A stretch of DNA of 64,000 bases, taken from NCBI GenBank assembly GCA_026874595.1, contig CM049306.1, positions 91,522,642 to 91,586,641 on the forward strand, written 5' to 3'. The DNA is from Sipunculus nudus (lineage: Eukaryota > Annelida > Sipuncula > Golfingiida > Sipunculidae). The notes beneath the pieces are model-generated. The model saw nothing but the letters and a program-made list of their open reading frames with translations, was not told where the DNA came from and searched no databases. The position numbers and the translations under genes were made by a program. Numbering within the stretch: the first letter of the stretch is position 1; every line of letters begins with the position of its first letter. This document shows positions 41,525 through 54,017 of the stretch, one piece after another.

Positions 41525-44390
41525 TGACACTTCCCATATCCTGACCAGTAAAACGTCATACGCACTGGCACCATATTTTTATTCTGGCGAGTCCGAGATC
41601 AATATTTTTATGTGGCCTTACTACTGATATTTATTTAGTTAATTGTCAACCTACCTTAGATGAACGAGGTACATACGTTGAAGATAAAAGAATAGAGAAT
41701 TCCCCACGACTTATCCATCTCAGAAACGGGCCTTACAAAAATAAAGTATGATTATAATAAATTATAAGTTGACAAATAGTAAATTATATCTGTATTTATG
41801 TGTACGTACAATATACAAATTAGATATATTATATATTGTACAATATATTAATTATTGTATTATCTAATATAACACATTTTTTAAGGATTTATACACTCAA
41901 GAAGGAGGTTACCACATTATCTTGTCAATCAAATGTCAGTGTAATAAATAAAAAAATGAATATTAAAAATTAAAAACCATATTTAAAATTTTAAACATAC
42001 TACCAAAAGGTCTGTATGTTCAAATTGATACTGGCATCTATTTATGTTATTTATGCCACAACCAGATATTTATATGATTCAACAATTTCGCGTGTACAGA
42101 GCGACAAGGTTTTACATATTCTCTACAGAGCTAAAATGTAGGTACAGCTTTTTTACATTAATGATTTATTGGCACGCAAAAAAGTTTCTATAGACGACGT
42201 CAAAGTGTCAATTATTTTTAAATTAAAATCGCCTTGCAATAGAATAAGTAATATATTTAATTCATAAATAAATATACCGTGGAACCCAACAATTACGACC
42301 ACCTTGGTGACTGACAAAAGTGGTCGATAAATGGGAGTGATCGTATTTGTAAAATTCTAAGGTACCTGGATTAAATATTCGGGACCAAGAAAGTGGTAGT
42401 AACTATGGGGTGGTCGCAATTGTCTGATGGACGCAAGGTGGGTTTCCACATATCTTGCCTAAAACCAGTAGTAAGTATATATGCCTGAATGTAGCTTCGA
42501 TAAGACAGCTAAATATTTGATTAACTAAATTGTTTCATGAAAAACGCGTAACTACGTCGGTAGTGCGTTTCGTGTGTGAAAATATTGCTCTTACTATACC
42601 AGGTTCTATGGAAGGTGGGGGGGCAGCCAGTACTTCGTACCGGGGCCATAAGAACCCAAACGGGGCCCGGGCCGGCTAAGAATTTACTTTTGGACAAAGA
42701 AGTCTAATTTTTGTTTTTATATAATTATGTCAAGAGAGCCTAAGAGGGCCCGGATTTCCGGGACTGAGTATCCTGTGAGGCATTTAAAAATGCCAAAGTT
42801 TCGTTTTTTCTTTCGTGTTTTTTTTTTTCATCGGAGCCCGGGAAAGTAATGGTTTTTCATTTAGCTGCCATTTAAGCACCTGGAAAGTTAAGGTTGTCTC
42901 GTTTGATTTACCCAAAATAGCCCAAGGGGGCCTGCGAAAACTGATGATAGTGGCTAACTGACACTTCCCATATCCTGACCAGTAAAACGTCATACGCACT
43001 GGCACCATATTTTTATTCTGGAGAGTCCGAGATCAATATTTTTATGTGGCCTTACTACTGATATTTATTTAGTTAATTGTCAACCTACCTTAGATGAACG
43101 AGGTACATACGATGAAGATAAAAGGACAGAGAATTCCCCACGACTTATCCATCTCAGAAACGGGCCTTACAAAAATAAAGTATGATTATAATAAATTATA
43201 AGTTGACAAATAGTAAATTATATCTGTATTTATGTGTACGTACAATATACAAATTAGATATATTATATATTGTACAATATATTAATTATTGTATTATCTA
43301 ATATAACACATTTTTTAAGGATTTATACACTCAAGAAGGAGGTTACCACATTATCTTGTCAATCAAATGTCAGTGTAATAAATAAAAAAATGAATATTAA
43401 AAATTAAAAACCATATTTAAAATTTTAAACATACTACCAAAAGGTCTGTATGTTCAAATTGATACTGGCATCTATTTATGTTATTTATGCCACAACCAGA
43501 TATTTATATGATTCAACAATTTCGCGTGTACAGAGCGACAAGGTTTTACATATTCTCTATAGAGCTAAAATGTAGGTACAGCTTTTTTACATAAATGATT
43601 TATTGGCACGCAAAAAAGTTTCTATAGACGACGTCAAAGTGTCAATTATTTTTAAATTAAAATCGCCTTGCAATAGAATAAGTATTATATTTAATTCATA
43701 AATAAATATACCGTGGAACCCAACAATTACGACCACCTTGGTGACTGACAAAAGTGGTCGATAAATGGGAGTGATCGTATTTGTAAAATTCTAAGGTACC
43801 TGGATTAAATATTCGGGACCAAGAAAGTGGTAGTAACTATGGGGTGGTCGCAATTGTCTGATGGACGCAAGGTGGGTTTCCACATATCTTGCCTAAAACC
43901 AGTAGTAAGTATATATGCCTGATGTAGCTTCGATAAGACAGCTATATATTTGATTAACTTAATTGTTTCATGAAAAACGCGTAACTACGTCGGTAGTGCG
44001 TTTCGTGTGTGAAAATATTGCTCTTACTATACCAGGTTCTATGGAGGGGGGGGGGGGGCAGCCAGTACTTCGTACCGGGGCCATAAGAACCCAAACGGGG
44101 CCCGGGCCGGCTAAGAATTTACTTTTGGACAAAGAAGTCTAATTTTTGTTTTTATATAATTATGTCAAGAGAGCCTAAGAGGGCCCGGATTTCCGGGACT
44201 GAGTATCCTGTGAGGCATTTAAAAATGCCAAAGTTTCGTTTTTTCTTTCGTGTTTTTTTTTTTTTTTCATCGGAGCCCGGGAAAGTAATAGTTTTTCATT
44301 TAGCTGCCATTCAAGCACCTGGAAAGTTAAGGTTGTCTCGTTTGATTTACCCAAAATAGCCCAAGGGGGCCTGCGAAAACCTCTCTTTTG
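41525..44390. repeat. Tandem duplication, unit about 1434 bp, about 99% identical
   Basis: Units start at 41525 and 42959 (tgacacttcccatatcctg) and run to ...gggggcctgcgaaaac. By eye roughly 12-15 differences separate them, several of them length changes in homopolymers. Each unit contains an 'acgaccac' relic and, at its right end, several GC boxes (gggcccgg types) spaced about 100 bp, which continue after the duplication to 44700. The ends are not TG...CA and no internal region lies between, so it is not an LTR pair. Frames inside are artefacts. Confidence 0.92.
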
Positions 44391-45377
44391 TGTTAAATTA
44401 CATATAAATATAGCTTTTAACCAGGGTGGGGGCTCAACGGTGCCCGGGTCGACTTTAGAGTTTCCTAGGGCACAATTAATTCCTTGAAAATGCGGAATTC
44501 GATCAGTTTCTTTTAATATAACTTGTATATAAATGGAATAATTAGTAATGAGAAGGACTAAGGGGGCTCGGCCCAGAAGCTTCAAAAGATGTATGAACAA
44601 AAACAGGAAATCTCATTTGTCTTATTAAATTGTGTTAATTAGCTTGTTTATAGGTTTTAATCCGATTCATGCGCCAAATTGGGCCCGGGCCCAGGCATAT
44701 ATTTCGGAATGATATTTTTATTATGCGGTAAAACACATCCGTGGAAGAAATATAGATTTAATTTTTTTATTTATTTACTATTATCTTACGGGGACCGGAA
44801 AGCCGCCGAAAGCGTACCGGCCGTTCTGATTCTGTCTATCCAGTTGGTCTTTTCAAATTTGAATATATTCAATTTCTCCTTTTTAAAGTATATATTAATA
44901 TAATAATTAATGTTAAAATATTAATAAATTAAATACTTATATTACATTTATGTTGTGAGTTGGTATTTTAAAGTAACGTGTTTTTCAATGGAATTGTTAA
45001 TGATGCGTGCTGAATATAAATGATTCTGTGGAGAGGTGACTGAGATCCCTTTTACGTTTGTGTATGACGGCTGGGGAATGTTTGAAGGGGAGTCTCACTT
45101 TGTTTAATAAATCTTATATTCATATTATACACACTATGATGTCGACTATCAACTTATCATGAACGCATGAAGCTTTCTTTGTGACCATTACCTAGAAGCG
45201 TTTTATAGATATATATATTCAACATAAAGCAAATATATACTTGGTCTTTGTATTTTAAACTTTTACCACACATGATGAATATCCTTAGAAAGTAAACAAA
45301 TATGTTTATTTGTAGGTTTGATCTGATTCGTAGAACATTGTGCTGATATAAGTGAGCTGTCGTGAGATGTTTGTATA
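44391..45377. other. Intergenic; continuation of GC-box sequence then AT-rich
   Basis: 44420-44700 has further degenerate boxes (ggtgcccgggtcgac, gggggctcggccc, ttgggcccgggcccagg). 44880-45377 is AT-rich with nothing recognised. Confidence 0.5.
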
Positions 45378-46596
45378 TCTAATACTTATAAAAGGAATTC
45401 GGTTCACGTTTGTTTGTAGTGTTCTCTAAAACCGCGTTGTGTACAATACTGTGCCATACATCATTTTAAAGGTTATTATCCCAGCAGTGACATAGGCGAC
45501 ATGAGAATAAATAATTTTTAATGTACATATAGTTTTGGGTGATTTTTCAGTTTATACTGATTTGCACAGACCGAGCACAGCCGAACTGCCTTCGGCAATG
45601 ACCGGAATGCTTGCATCGTGGTCACTCAACCTCAAAGGACTATTGTTCATATGAATAACGCTTGCTTTCAATGAGGGATTTAAGCATGTCTTACCCTTCA
45701 ACTATGAACAAGGCTTTCACCCACGTGCGTGGTCAGTAAAAGAGAAAAAACACATGTTTCTCGCTTTATGAAATGGATAGTTCAACCCAGGAGGATTAAT
45801 GACAAAACCAATTTCAAGGTCCCGCTATTTCAGGAAGAGGGGGTGAGGTGGGGTGGAGTGGTAGCGGGGTTTCAGGCCTCAAAATATGTCTGATACGATG
45901 AAGAAAAAGGTTGCGGTGAAAATGGGATACGGACCCTCTGCATGGAGTCCCGTTGGGTCCGCTTCTGGTGCTTACGAGATATGCATATTTCTTTTTCTTT
46001 CTTCAGGAACAATTTCCTTGCAACATACATTTAATAAATCTTTCATGTGTTCCTCATATCAACCTTATCTTTATAAGTCTAACGATAGAAACCAGTCAAA
46101 TATCAACGAAAACCTTAATGTCTAATTCCGGTTCGCAATGTAAACATCATCACTGACCAGGTCTTCAAAGTAAACATACCGGGGTATGAATTTCTTGCCA
46201 CGAGCCCAGCCCCACAAAATAAATGTTAAAAATATTGGAGCGACCGCAGTGCGATCACTCACGCACTGTCTCCACCAGGTTATGAGTTTATACAGACGGA
46301 CGGGATGATGTTTATGATTCATGTAATTTAAAAGTAAGTGGCAAAATTAAGATACAAGCAGCTGCACATAGAAACGTTTTCTATTAAAACAGAAGTGTTG
46401 TGCCTCAGAAAGGTGCGCGAGTTATTCTGCAGACGTGCCAAAATGTTTATACATATCTTATGGAGACAGTTTCCCACTGAAAGCCTATATTTTCTTTTAA
46501 CTTTTAGAATAAAAAAAACAACATTTCACATCTCAGTTAAATAATCTCCCCAACCCCGGTAATAATTAAGCCCGGTATACCGGGTCTATCAGCTAG
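45378..46596 (+). mobile_element. Non-autonomous Helitron, copy C
   Basis: Plus strand. Starts TCTAATACTTATAAAAGG, ends GGGTCTATCAGCTAG, exactly between A and T, with cccggtataccggg about 11 bases before the end. 1219 bp, the longest of three copies. It has no Rep/helicase domain. Confidence 0.93.
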
Positions 46597-48316
46597 TATT
46601 TATATAAAGGAAAGCAAATCTTTCATAGAATAACAGGAGTCAATTGTACCGCTTCCAATGTTGACTTATCGCCTATCCTTTTGGAGTATATCTTTGAAGG
46701 GGGCACTAATTTTGCTTTTACACATGTACCCCGCGGAAAACTGACACATCTGCACTCGTTTTGGCTGCGTCGGTACATCGTGATCTGTCAGACAATAATA
46801 ACAATAATAATAATCTATCAAACTGCTGTTTATGTTTCAGTAATTCTTATTCCTCGTAAGATCAATTTTTTTGTCATTTTTGTGAAAACTATGTTTGTTG
46901 ATAATATAGATGGCAAAAGAGTCACGCGCATACTGATTTCTGGGCGACCTCTTGTACCTTACTTGTTTAGAGACTGTTATAACGCCTGCTTAATAAGGTA
47001 TGAATACAATTTCAGGTTTTGTTTTTTTTATTGGACGATTAAGCCTAATCTGTCACTTGGTTAAAGGTTTGGTCTATGTGAATAGTATATCTGAAAAACA
47101 ATACATTTATATACAGTAAAATACTATAGTAAAACAACAGTCATCACTTTCATACACGAACTGTTTCGTTCATTTGTGTGTAGGCCTCCACTGAAAGACG
47201 GTGAAAGTAAATGCATAAGAACATGCTATACACGCTCTCACTTTCAGAAATAAAAGTCGAATATTCCTGTGAATCCCTCCCTAAACCATTGTCTGTTACC
47301 CCTTAATCCAAATAGGCTACCGTGCTTGGGCCTTCAATGGAGTACTTATTTGATTGAACCCATATACTTGGAGGGGGGATCCAAGAGAAGGGCCCGGGAA
47401 CCTTCTTGTACCTCAAGATTTTCCTTTCGGAGGCCCAGCTAACTATATTCTCCTACTAAGCATATGTTAAATATTATTTCTTGATCAGGACATCTACAAA
47501 TTAGGCGTACTCCTTGGCATTCGTCTGTTCCACTTCTATAAGTACAAATTTGTACGAGGTAGAGGACGGTTAGCCTCAAGAAAAAAATGGTTTGGAAATA
47601 AATCCGTTTTCTTGATCTGTGTTCGTTTTTTCAACACACAACAGGCATGTTTTCGCCACTTCTTCAAAGTTTATGGACACATGTTAGTTCTTGTTTTACT
47701 TTCTTTCTGTCTTGCTCATTTTATTAACTTATCATTCTAATTATCATTTCTCTATTTCTTTAATTTTTGCTTCATTATATATATATTTTTTTATTTATTT
47801 CCAATTTTATTATTCTTCTTCATTTCATTTTTGTGATTATTATTATTAGTCCCCCGCCTTAATATCGGAAACGCTGCACTAATGTAAAACTTGCTCCTGA
47901 ACGATTTACGTTGTCTTTGAAGTATCTTGTGTTTTGTTCCGTTCTCAAGATGTGTACCGTATTTTATAGTTTTTCAACCTTAGATTTATCTGCCAGAGAT
48001 TCCATGTCATGAACTTGAAGCCTATCAAACATCAGAGGTGAGTTATTAACAAAGCTGAGAGGTTATTCTGATAGTAAATTGTGCCACGCGTGATACTGCC
48101 TGCATTTATATACTTGCAGGTATGAACGATATTGCACGCATTACTGGACCCCCCCCCCCCCCCCCTGCCATTTTAGCACTTTCTCAATTAATTAAGCCTA
48201 ACTCGTAGGACGGGAAGGTTGATAGGGGGCTGATCAATTAATTTCTATATCATTATTTGGGCATGAAATATTTGTGGGTGGATTTACACTCCCCCAGAGT
48301 GCAAAACCATCGATTT

Positions 48317-48367
<51 letters not shown>

Positions 48368-48829
48368 GTCATTTTCTGTTTGTGCATGTTTTCCAATATG
48401 GCTGTTTTTCTAAACCTAAATGTGGCTACAATATTACTCCCGAGCAGTGATTTTTCATTAAATTTTTATCTTTTACCTTGACATTTCCCAAGGTGCTACA
48501 CTCCATAGACAATCCCAATTATCGTTCAGTAGGGGGGGGGGGGGGGGGTCTTTATTGTAAATGTGTAGCCACCAAAGGCTTAACACATCCTAAAAGTTAA
48601 TAACAAATGCTCGCTTCCCAACACATACCTATTGAAAAAGTCAGTTAATGACTTTGTAAAGATCAAGCATTTTTAACAGCGAGGAACAGACCCGATTTTG
48701 TAGGCGTCAATACAGCGGCACAGGAGTGTGTAGGTATTTATGAACCTCTGCCTTGTAGATACACGTTTGTCGACATGTCGACATCTTTTACCTTCACTCA
48801 GTCAAAATTTGTTTCTCTTTTGGTCACTT
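46597..48829. other. Intergenic with simple repeats
   Basis: Poly-C at about 48149-48166, (CT)n at 48321-48365 and poly-G at about 48533-48548. A 127-codon frame at 46681-47064 is hydrophobic and AT-driven, with no domain signature or splice context, and is not called. Nothing else is recognised. Confidence 0.5.
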
Positions 48830-49350
48830 TCATGAACTATTTCATTATGTTTGTCAGTTTCATGAGGATCAATTCCCTCCATAAGTTATTCTCATAAGAA
48901 ACCATTCATTCTGTTCGTCAGTGTCGTGAGTAATCATTCTCTCTGTTTGTAATTACCACGAGTAACCATTCTGTCTGTTAGTCATTCTCATGAGTAATTA
49001 TCCTCTTTGTTCTTCATATTCATGGATACCTTTTCGCTATGTTCGTCATTCTTTTGAGGAATCATTCTCTTTCTCTGTCCGTCGTTCCCACGAGTAACCT
49101 TTCCCTCAAGTCGTCATTCTCATGATCATTTTTCTCATGATCATCCGGCTTTCTCATTAGTGACCATTCTCTCTGTTTATCGTTTTCACGACTAACAAAG
49201 AGTAGTCTCTCTGTGTGGTAATTTCAATGTCTCTTTTTATCATTTTTGGGCATAATGATTCTCTGTTCGTCATTCTTATGAGTAACTATTCTCCCTGTTC
49301 ATCATCTACAAGTGTAAACATTCCTTTTTTTTCATTCTAACAAGTGGCAA
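48830..49350. repeat. Degenerate minisatellite, unit about 37 bp
   Basis: Repeated variants of gtcattctcatgagtaac then cattctctctgttcgt, with about a dozen recognisable units. It is strongly diverged and no frame is kept open. Confidence 0.65.
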
Positions 49351-49383
49351 TTCTTTCTTTTGATGGATTTCCTATATACTTTA

Positions 49384-49442
49384 TTCTCTCTCTCTACCTC
49401 TCTATCTCTCTCTCTCTCTCTTTATATATATATATATATATA

Positions 49443-49478
<36 letters not shown>
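49384..49478. repeat. Compound microsatellite (CT)n(TA)n(TTA)n
   Basis: Three adjoining simple repeats. The minus-strand poly-Asn frame across it is an artefact. Confidence 0.95.
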
Positions 49479-49489
49479 GGGGTGACATA

Positions 49490-49620
49490 AAAGCGGACCG
49501 AACTGTCTCGCTAGTGAAGCTTGCTTTGTTTGTGAAGCGGTTGGTACGCCGGACTTGTGCGCCACCAATATTTGTTCGAATCCAGGAACAGCCCATGTAA
49601 TCCAAATTATTAATTTGTCT
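49490..49620 (+). repeat. tRNA-derived SINE fragment
   Basis: gtgaagcggttggtacgcc (A-box-like) followed by ttgttcgaatccagg, a strong B box, directly after the compound microsatellite. It is not a closed tRNA cloverleaf. Confidence 0.5.
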
Positions 49621-49624
49621 TCGT

Positions 49625-49662
<38 letters not shown>

Positions 49663-49722
49663 AAGTTGGTTCCATTGCTTGCAGTAAAGTGCTCGATACA
49701 GCTAAGGTAGAGCAGATTAAGT

Positions 49723-50000
49723 AAACGTTAATCATGCTGGAGCATCGTGATATTACTCCGAGTTTTACGCCGTTGCCGTTATCGGCACCCGGGCGATCAT
49801 CAGATAACTGCATGACGCTTGTTGGGGACCTAGCTATAACTGTTACTTTCTTTTAACAGGGTTCGGTGGCTTCAGGTGTCGGCATTTCGAAATTAATTCA
49901 CTTCGCCTGTTTAGTAGGATTATTGACTTGTCGCTTTTGTGGTGCCGATACCGGCAACGGCGTGAAACTCGGAGTAATGCTCCAGCGTGCTTAACGTTTA
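49723..50000. mobile_element. MITE with about 60-bp inverted ends
   Basis: Left taaacgttaatcatgctgg...cgccgttgccgttatcggcacc and right ggtgccgataccggcaacgg...cgtgcttaacgttta are inverted repeats with a small insertion in the left arm. 278 bp. A TA target duplication is possible at its edges. Confidence 0.75.
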
Positions 50001-50031
50001 GTATATATATACATATATAAATATATATATA

Positions 50032-50066
50032 TTTGTATGTATGTATGTATGTATGTATGTATGTAT
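50032..50066. repeat. (ATGT)n microsatellite
   Basis: About eight tgta/atgt units, next to a TA-rich block. Confidence 0.95.
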
Positions 50067-53000
50067 GCACACATGTTCCCATTATATCTGTCCACTACTC
50101 TAAGAAGAAACGATTGTGTTTGTCTGGAACTCTTAGAGTAATCGTTCTCTCATTTGGAACTCTCACACGTATTCATTCACGTGAAGCAGAAACCGATAAA
50201 AAAATAACTCAGATAAGTGAGGTTCAGTCAATTTTATGTACGTAAAATGCGCATAGGGTTTCTTAAAAATTAAAGTCTCTCTTTAATTGAAGAAAATAGT
50301 GAAAGAATATAACGAGTTACTGTCCGTCTCAGGACAGGAAGTTCACCATGAGGCCCCGCGTGGCTCCTGTAGCAAGCAATTGCAGCTGAAATACAAAAAA
50401 AAAACTTACATTAAGAATATTGTGCATGACAAGTGTTCAAATTCAACTTAAATGCATGCGCATGTGTTCGTCCGTTTGAGCTTGTTTCTGGTATGGTGTT
50501 TCAAAATGGTAGTGCCACCTATCAATGGGTACTGAAAGCAACGCCACGGAGGCACTGGAATGCCAGGTAGACATTTGTATCAATAAAAGTAAGTAATAGC
50601 TTTGCTCGGTAACTTGGATAAGGGTCATATTTGCATATCAGTGTGTCTATACCGTATGTTACATGTCAATACATTCTCAAAGGCAAGGAATACAGAATGA
50701 AAAGTTCCCAATAGTGGTGTGTCAGTCAAGCGATTTGATCGATAATTGGTCTATTTCTTTCATAATATATTATTTTAGTTGCATAACATGACCGTTTTGT
50801 AGGGAACAAGTGTCAACAACCAGTTTGTTATCCGGACCTTCCACTGTGATATACATGACCGGTCAATAATTAGAGAATAATTTTATACAGGAGCATGAGA
50901 CTACTGGAAATATTCGATTAATAATCGATCATATTTTTTTCTCTTTCACTGATCGAAAAAAGGTTACCACCTCTTCCTGCCACTAGCTCCGGGTAGCTAC
51001 CGGAGTTTGTGTTCCAGTATCTCAGTCAATACCCCATGTGTTTGTCTTTTCCCAGTATTATGGAGATTTAAATTCATGGGAAAGTTAATTGCTGAGGACT
51101 ATTGAGGTATGGTAGAGGTGTGAGCTCTCTCAGTGCTCTACAGATGTATCATTGTTTGGGAGATCCTAGGTGTGTCTTGTGTAGGCTGTGATAATGTTCA
51201 CCTTTTTTCTTTGTTATTTTCAACATAGGCCTATATTCCATTTATTAATTTATGGTTCCTTTTCACTGAACTTTAAAATATCATAATTTTTATACTCGAA
51301 CATCATTGGCTAAAACCTGCAGATGAGAATCAAAAAGTTTAATATTTTTTTAATTTTTATTTACATGTATTAATATAAATCGATGAATAAACAAATATGA
51401 ACCTTTTTCTTATTCTAGCGGAAGTGATTAATCCTTAACAGTGGTCATCCTGACGGGCGTAAATTTTATGCGCAATGAATTCCAGTTGCATATTTTCAAT
51501 GTGAATAACACTTTTGCGTTTTTTGGGTCCGGCTTGAAAAATTATAGTGATCCCCTTGTCCATCCGTCAGTTCGTTCGTCCGTCCGTAAGTTTGTGACAT
51601 TAGCAGTGACAACACAACTCGGTAGGCATTTACATTGGGGTCGGTAAGCCTAACTTGATCTGGTCGTAGACTCTCTAATGTCAGAGGGCTGAAATGACGT
51701 TAATGACATACAACAAAACAAAGTTAAAGGGACAGTAAACGTTTAGAGTGCTTACTGTACTGCAATTATAATAATCAAGACCATGCATGCATTTATTTAT
51801 ATACTGTGTTTAATTGAACGTAAATACCATATAATTCAGTTAAAATCAATCAAGATTGTACTCAGTTATAGAGTTGAATATTTAATTATTCATATCCTTA
51901 ATGAAGATGTCAAAGCCTAAAGAATTTGAAACATTCCTCATGAACGGGGAGAGTCATGACAGAGAAATCACTCAAATAGAAATTTGTAGATCTGCATAAA
52001 TGAATATAAATCCACCTTATTCTTTTAAAAATAAAAACAGATATGAACATGATGTAGAAACTAGTGTTGATCCAATTAATCCGTAAAATCGATGATTGGT
52101 CGTTTTCTTTCATAATCAACTAATCGATTGCATTTTGCATAATCGATTAAAACGATTGTGTCCGCACATGCAAAGAATCTTATCCTGTCAGAGATGTATT
52201 AACACCAAGTAACAAACACCATTAGAACGGAACCTTGCGCAGCAAACAATCGATTGGTGGTTTCATTATGAATACCGATGTACATATCAGACTTTTAACT
52301 TGATTCAATATTTTAGGTACGCGTATACGACAGATTTCAAGGTAAAAAGAAAACACATAAAATAAACAATTAATAAAAGATCATCTGTCCTTTTTATCTG
52401 TCTACAATCGGTTATAACGATGATGGTTTGTTTTATGGAATATAACCGTCATAAATGATAATATAATAAAAATGATTACTGTGGTTTCGGGTGAGTACAT
52501 GGGATGGGGTGTGTGCGTGTGTGGAGGGGAGGGGATTTGGTCCTCAGCCCCGCTCAATTAAGTCTCTCTCTGGATCCGCCACCTTAACTATAGCTCGGAT
52601 TACTTTTAGTCAACCTATCAAGATCATAAATGATTTAAATCAATGACTGAACGGTTTAAATATTTCGATCATTTATCATCATGATTTTCCTTCAGCAAAA
52701 TGCTCTGCTTTGGTCTTAAAGTCACTATTCGCCTGCATGCCTTGTTTATACAATTTATGTGATACCGGTTTACTATGCATATACTTATTAAAGAACTGAT
52801 TGTTATCCCTGCTTGGAAAGGTTTTTTTGTAACGCCACTTTGACTGATGTATAAGCATTTTATCAAGAGGCTTCTTTTACACATGGTACTTTAACCAATG
52901 TTAACTTACAGAATAAAAACATGTAACCGAAGTATTGAAAATTCCCTAGCTGATATTCGTTAGAGCAGATGAAGCAATGCAATTTTGTCATTTACAAAAC

Positions 53001-53776
53001 TCTATATTGTATGAATTGAGCAGATGACTTTACCAGAAGTGATAACGATAGGTTATTTTCGAGCAGCCCCCCCCCCCCCCCCCCGACCCATGTTATTAAA
53101 TCGTGGATAAAAACAAAAGCACAACCTATACCCGTTGGATTTGCTCATTTTTATGACAGGTCAAAGGGATTATGTTAATATGACAGACGTCAGATATCGG
53201 ATTGGATCTCTTTACCTTTGCTTTGCTTTATGTTAATTAAGCATTGAATGGTTCCTTAAACGCCATCGGGGACTTAATTGTTTTTTTTTTTTTGTGAAAT
53301 TTTATCTTGAGATGTTATGTCGAAATCTCGAGATAATTTTTCCCTGTGTCCTAAATCAGCCACAGTACTTTTTCTGAAAATTCGTCCCTTTTTGACTATT
53401 TGTTGTTTCAAATTTCAGACCACTCTGACATCCAATATCCATCTGACATGCATCCGGGGCCTTAATTAACTGAGTAGCTTTACGGACCAAAACCCGTAGT
53501 TTAATTCAATTTTGCGTTAAGTAAACTACAGTTCTAAGTTCTGTAACAGGAAAAAAAGGCTGATGAAATTCCAAGCTTGAAATCACATATACAAGATGTG
53601 CTGTGTAATGACGCATCTGTTTGTATTATGCACTAAAAATACACATTAAAGATATTTTCTTCATATACTAAAAATAAAGAGAAACCTAATGTTATGTTTG
53701 TTTATATTTTTTATAATGAATGTGCAGACTTTCAAGATGACAGAGGTTCCGGCAGACATAGTACTTGTTATAAATG
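50067..53776. other. Intergenic region downstream of gene 2
   Basis: No exon resembling the EGF or chitin-binding modules of gene 1 was seen on the minus strand. 50740-50960 and 52075-52260 share 'aatcgatta' / 'taatcgat' motifs, also at 58855-58910. Poly-C at about 53067-53085. 53300-53380 (cgagataa, gtgtcctaaatcagccac) matches 6545-6600. Confidence 0.5.
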
Positions 53777-53819
53777 AGAGAGAGAGAGGGAGAGAGAGAG
53801 AGAGAGGGAGAGAGGGAGA
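53777..53819. repeat. (GA)n microsatellite
   Basis: Lies just inside the minus-strand sequence that follows the TIL exon donor of gene 2. Confidence 0.95.
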
Positions 53820-53838
53820 GTCTCACCTGTGGATCTAT

Positions 53839-54017
53839 TTAACATTTTCCACATGGGATACACGTGTTGATGTCGGACCAGATGTATCCAGGGTTACACA
53901 CGCATGCGCCCTTCTTCATGCTTTTGTTACAACCTATGATGTGTCCTTTGCATGTAGGTTGACAGGGACTTGCGGTCTGGTCGTACTTTGAGTTCGCTGG
54001 GCATGGCGGGTCCCCAC
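53839..54017 (-). CDS. Gene 2 last exon: TIL domain with stop before a conserved donor
   Basis: Acceptor atatgatttccag, phase 1. It reads GDPPCPANSKYDQTASPC, QPTCKGHIIGCNKSMKKGAC, NPGYIWSDINTC and IPCGKC, then TAA (53841-53839). Four codons later lies CCACAG|gtgaga (exon edge 53827), in phase 0, the same phase as the donor of the matching exon in gene 1. The domain is nearly complete. Either the stop is a recent truncation or the downstream part has become 3' UTR. Confidence 0.87.

Noticed and set aside
41525-44390. Interpretation of the 1.43-kb direct repeats as LTRs of a retrotransposon
   Set aside because: Only about 10 bp lies between the units, the ends are not TG...CA, and no primer-binding site or coding region exists.
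45886-46156. Frames of 67-79 codons inside Helitron copy C as captured gene fragments
   Set aside because: The same sequence occurs in copies A and B with frame-breaking differences and no domain signature.
46681-47064. 127-codon plus-strand frame rich in Ile, Phe and Tyr
   Set aside because: Composition follows AT-rich DNA (runs of ATA/ATT); no signal peptide, domain or splice support.
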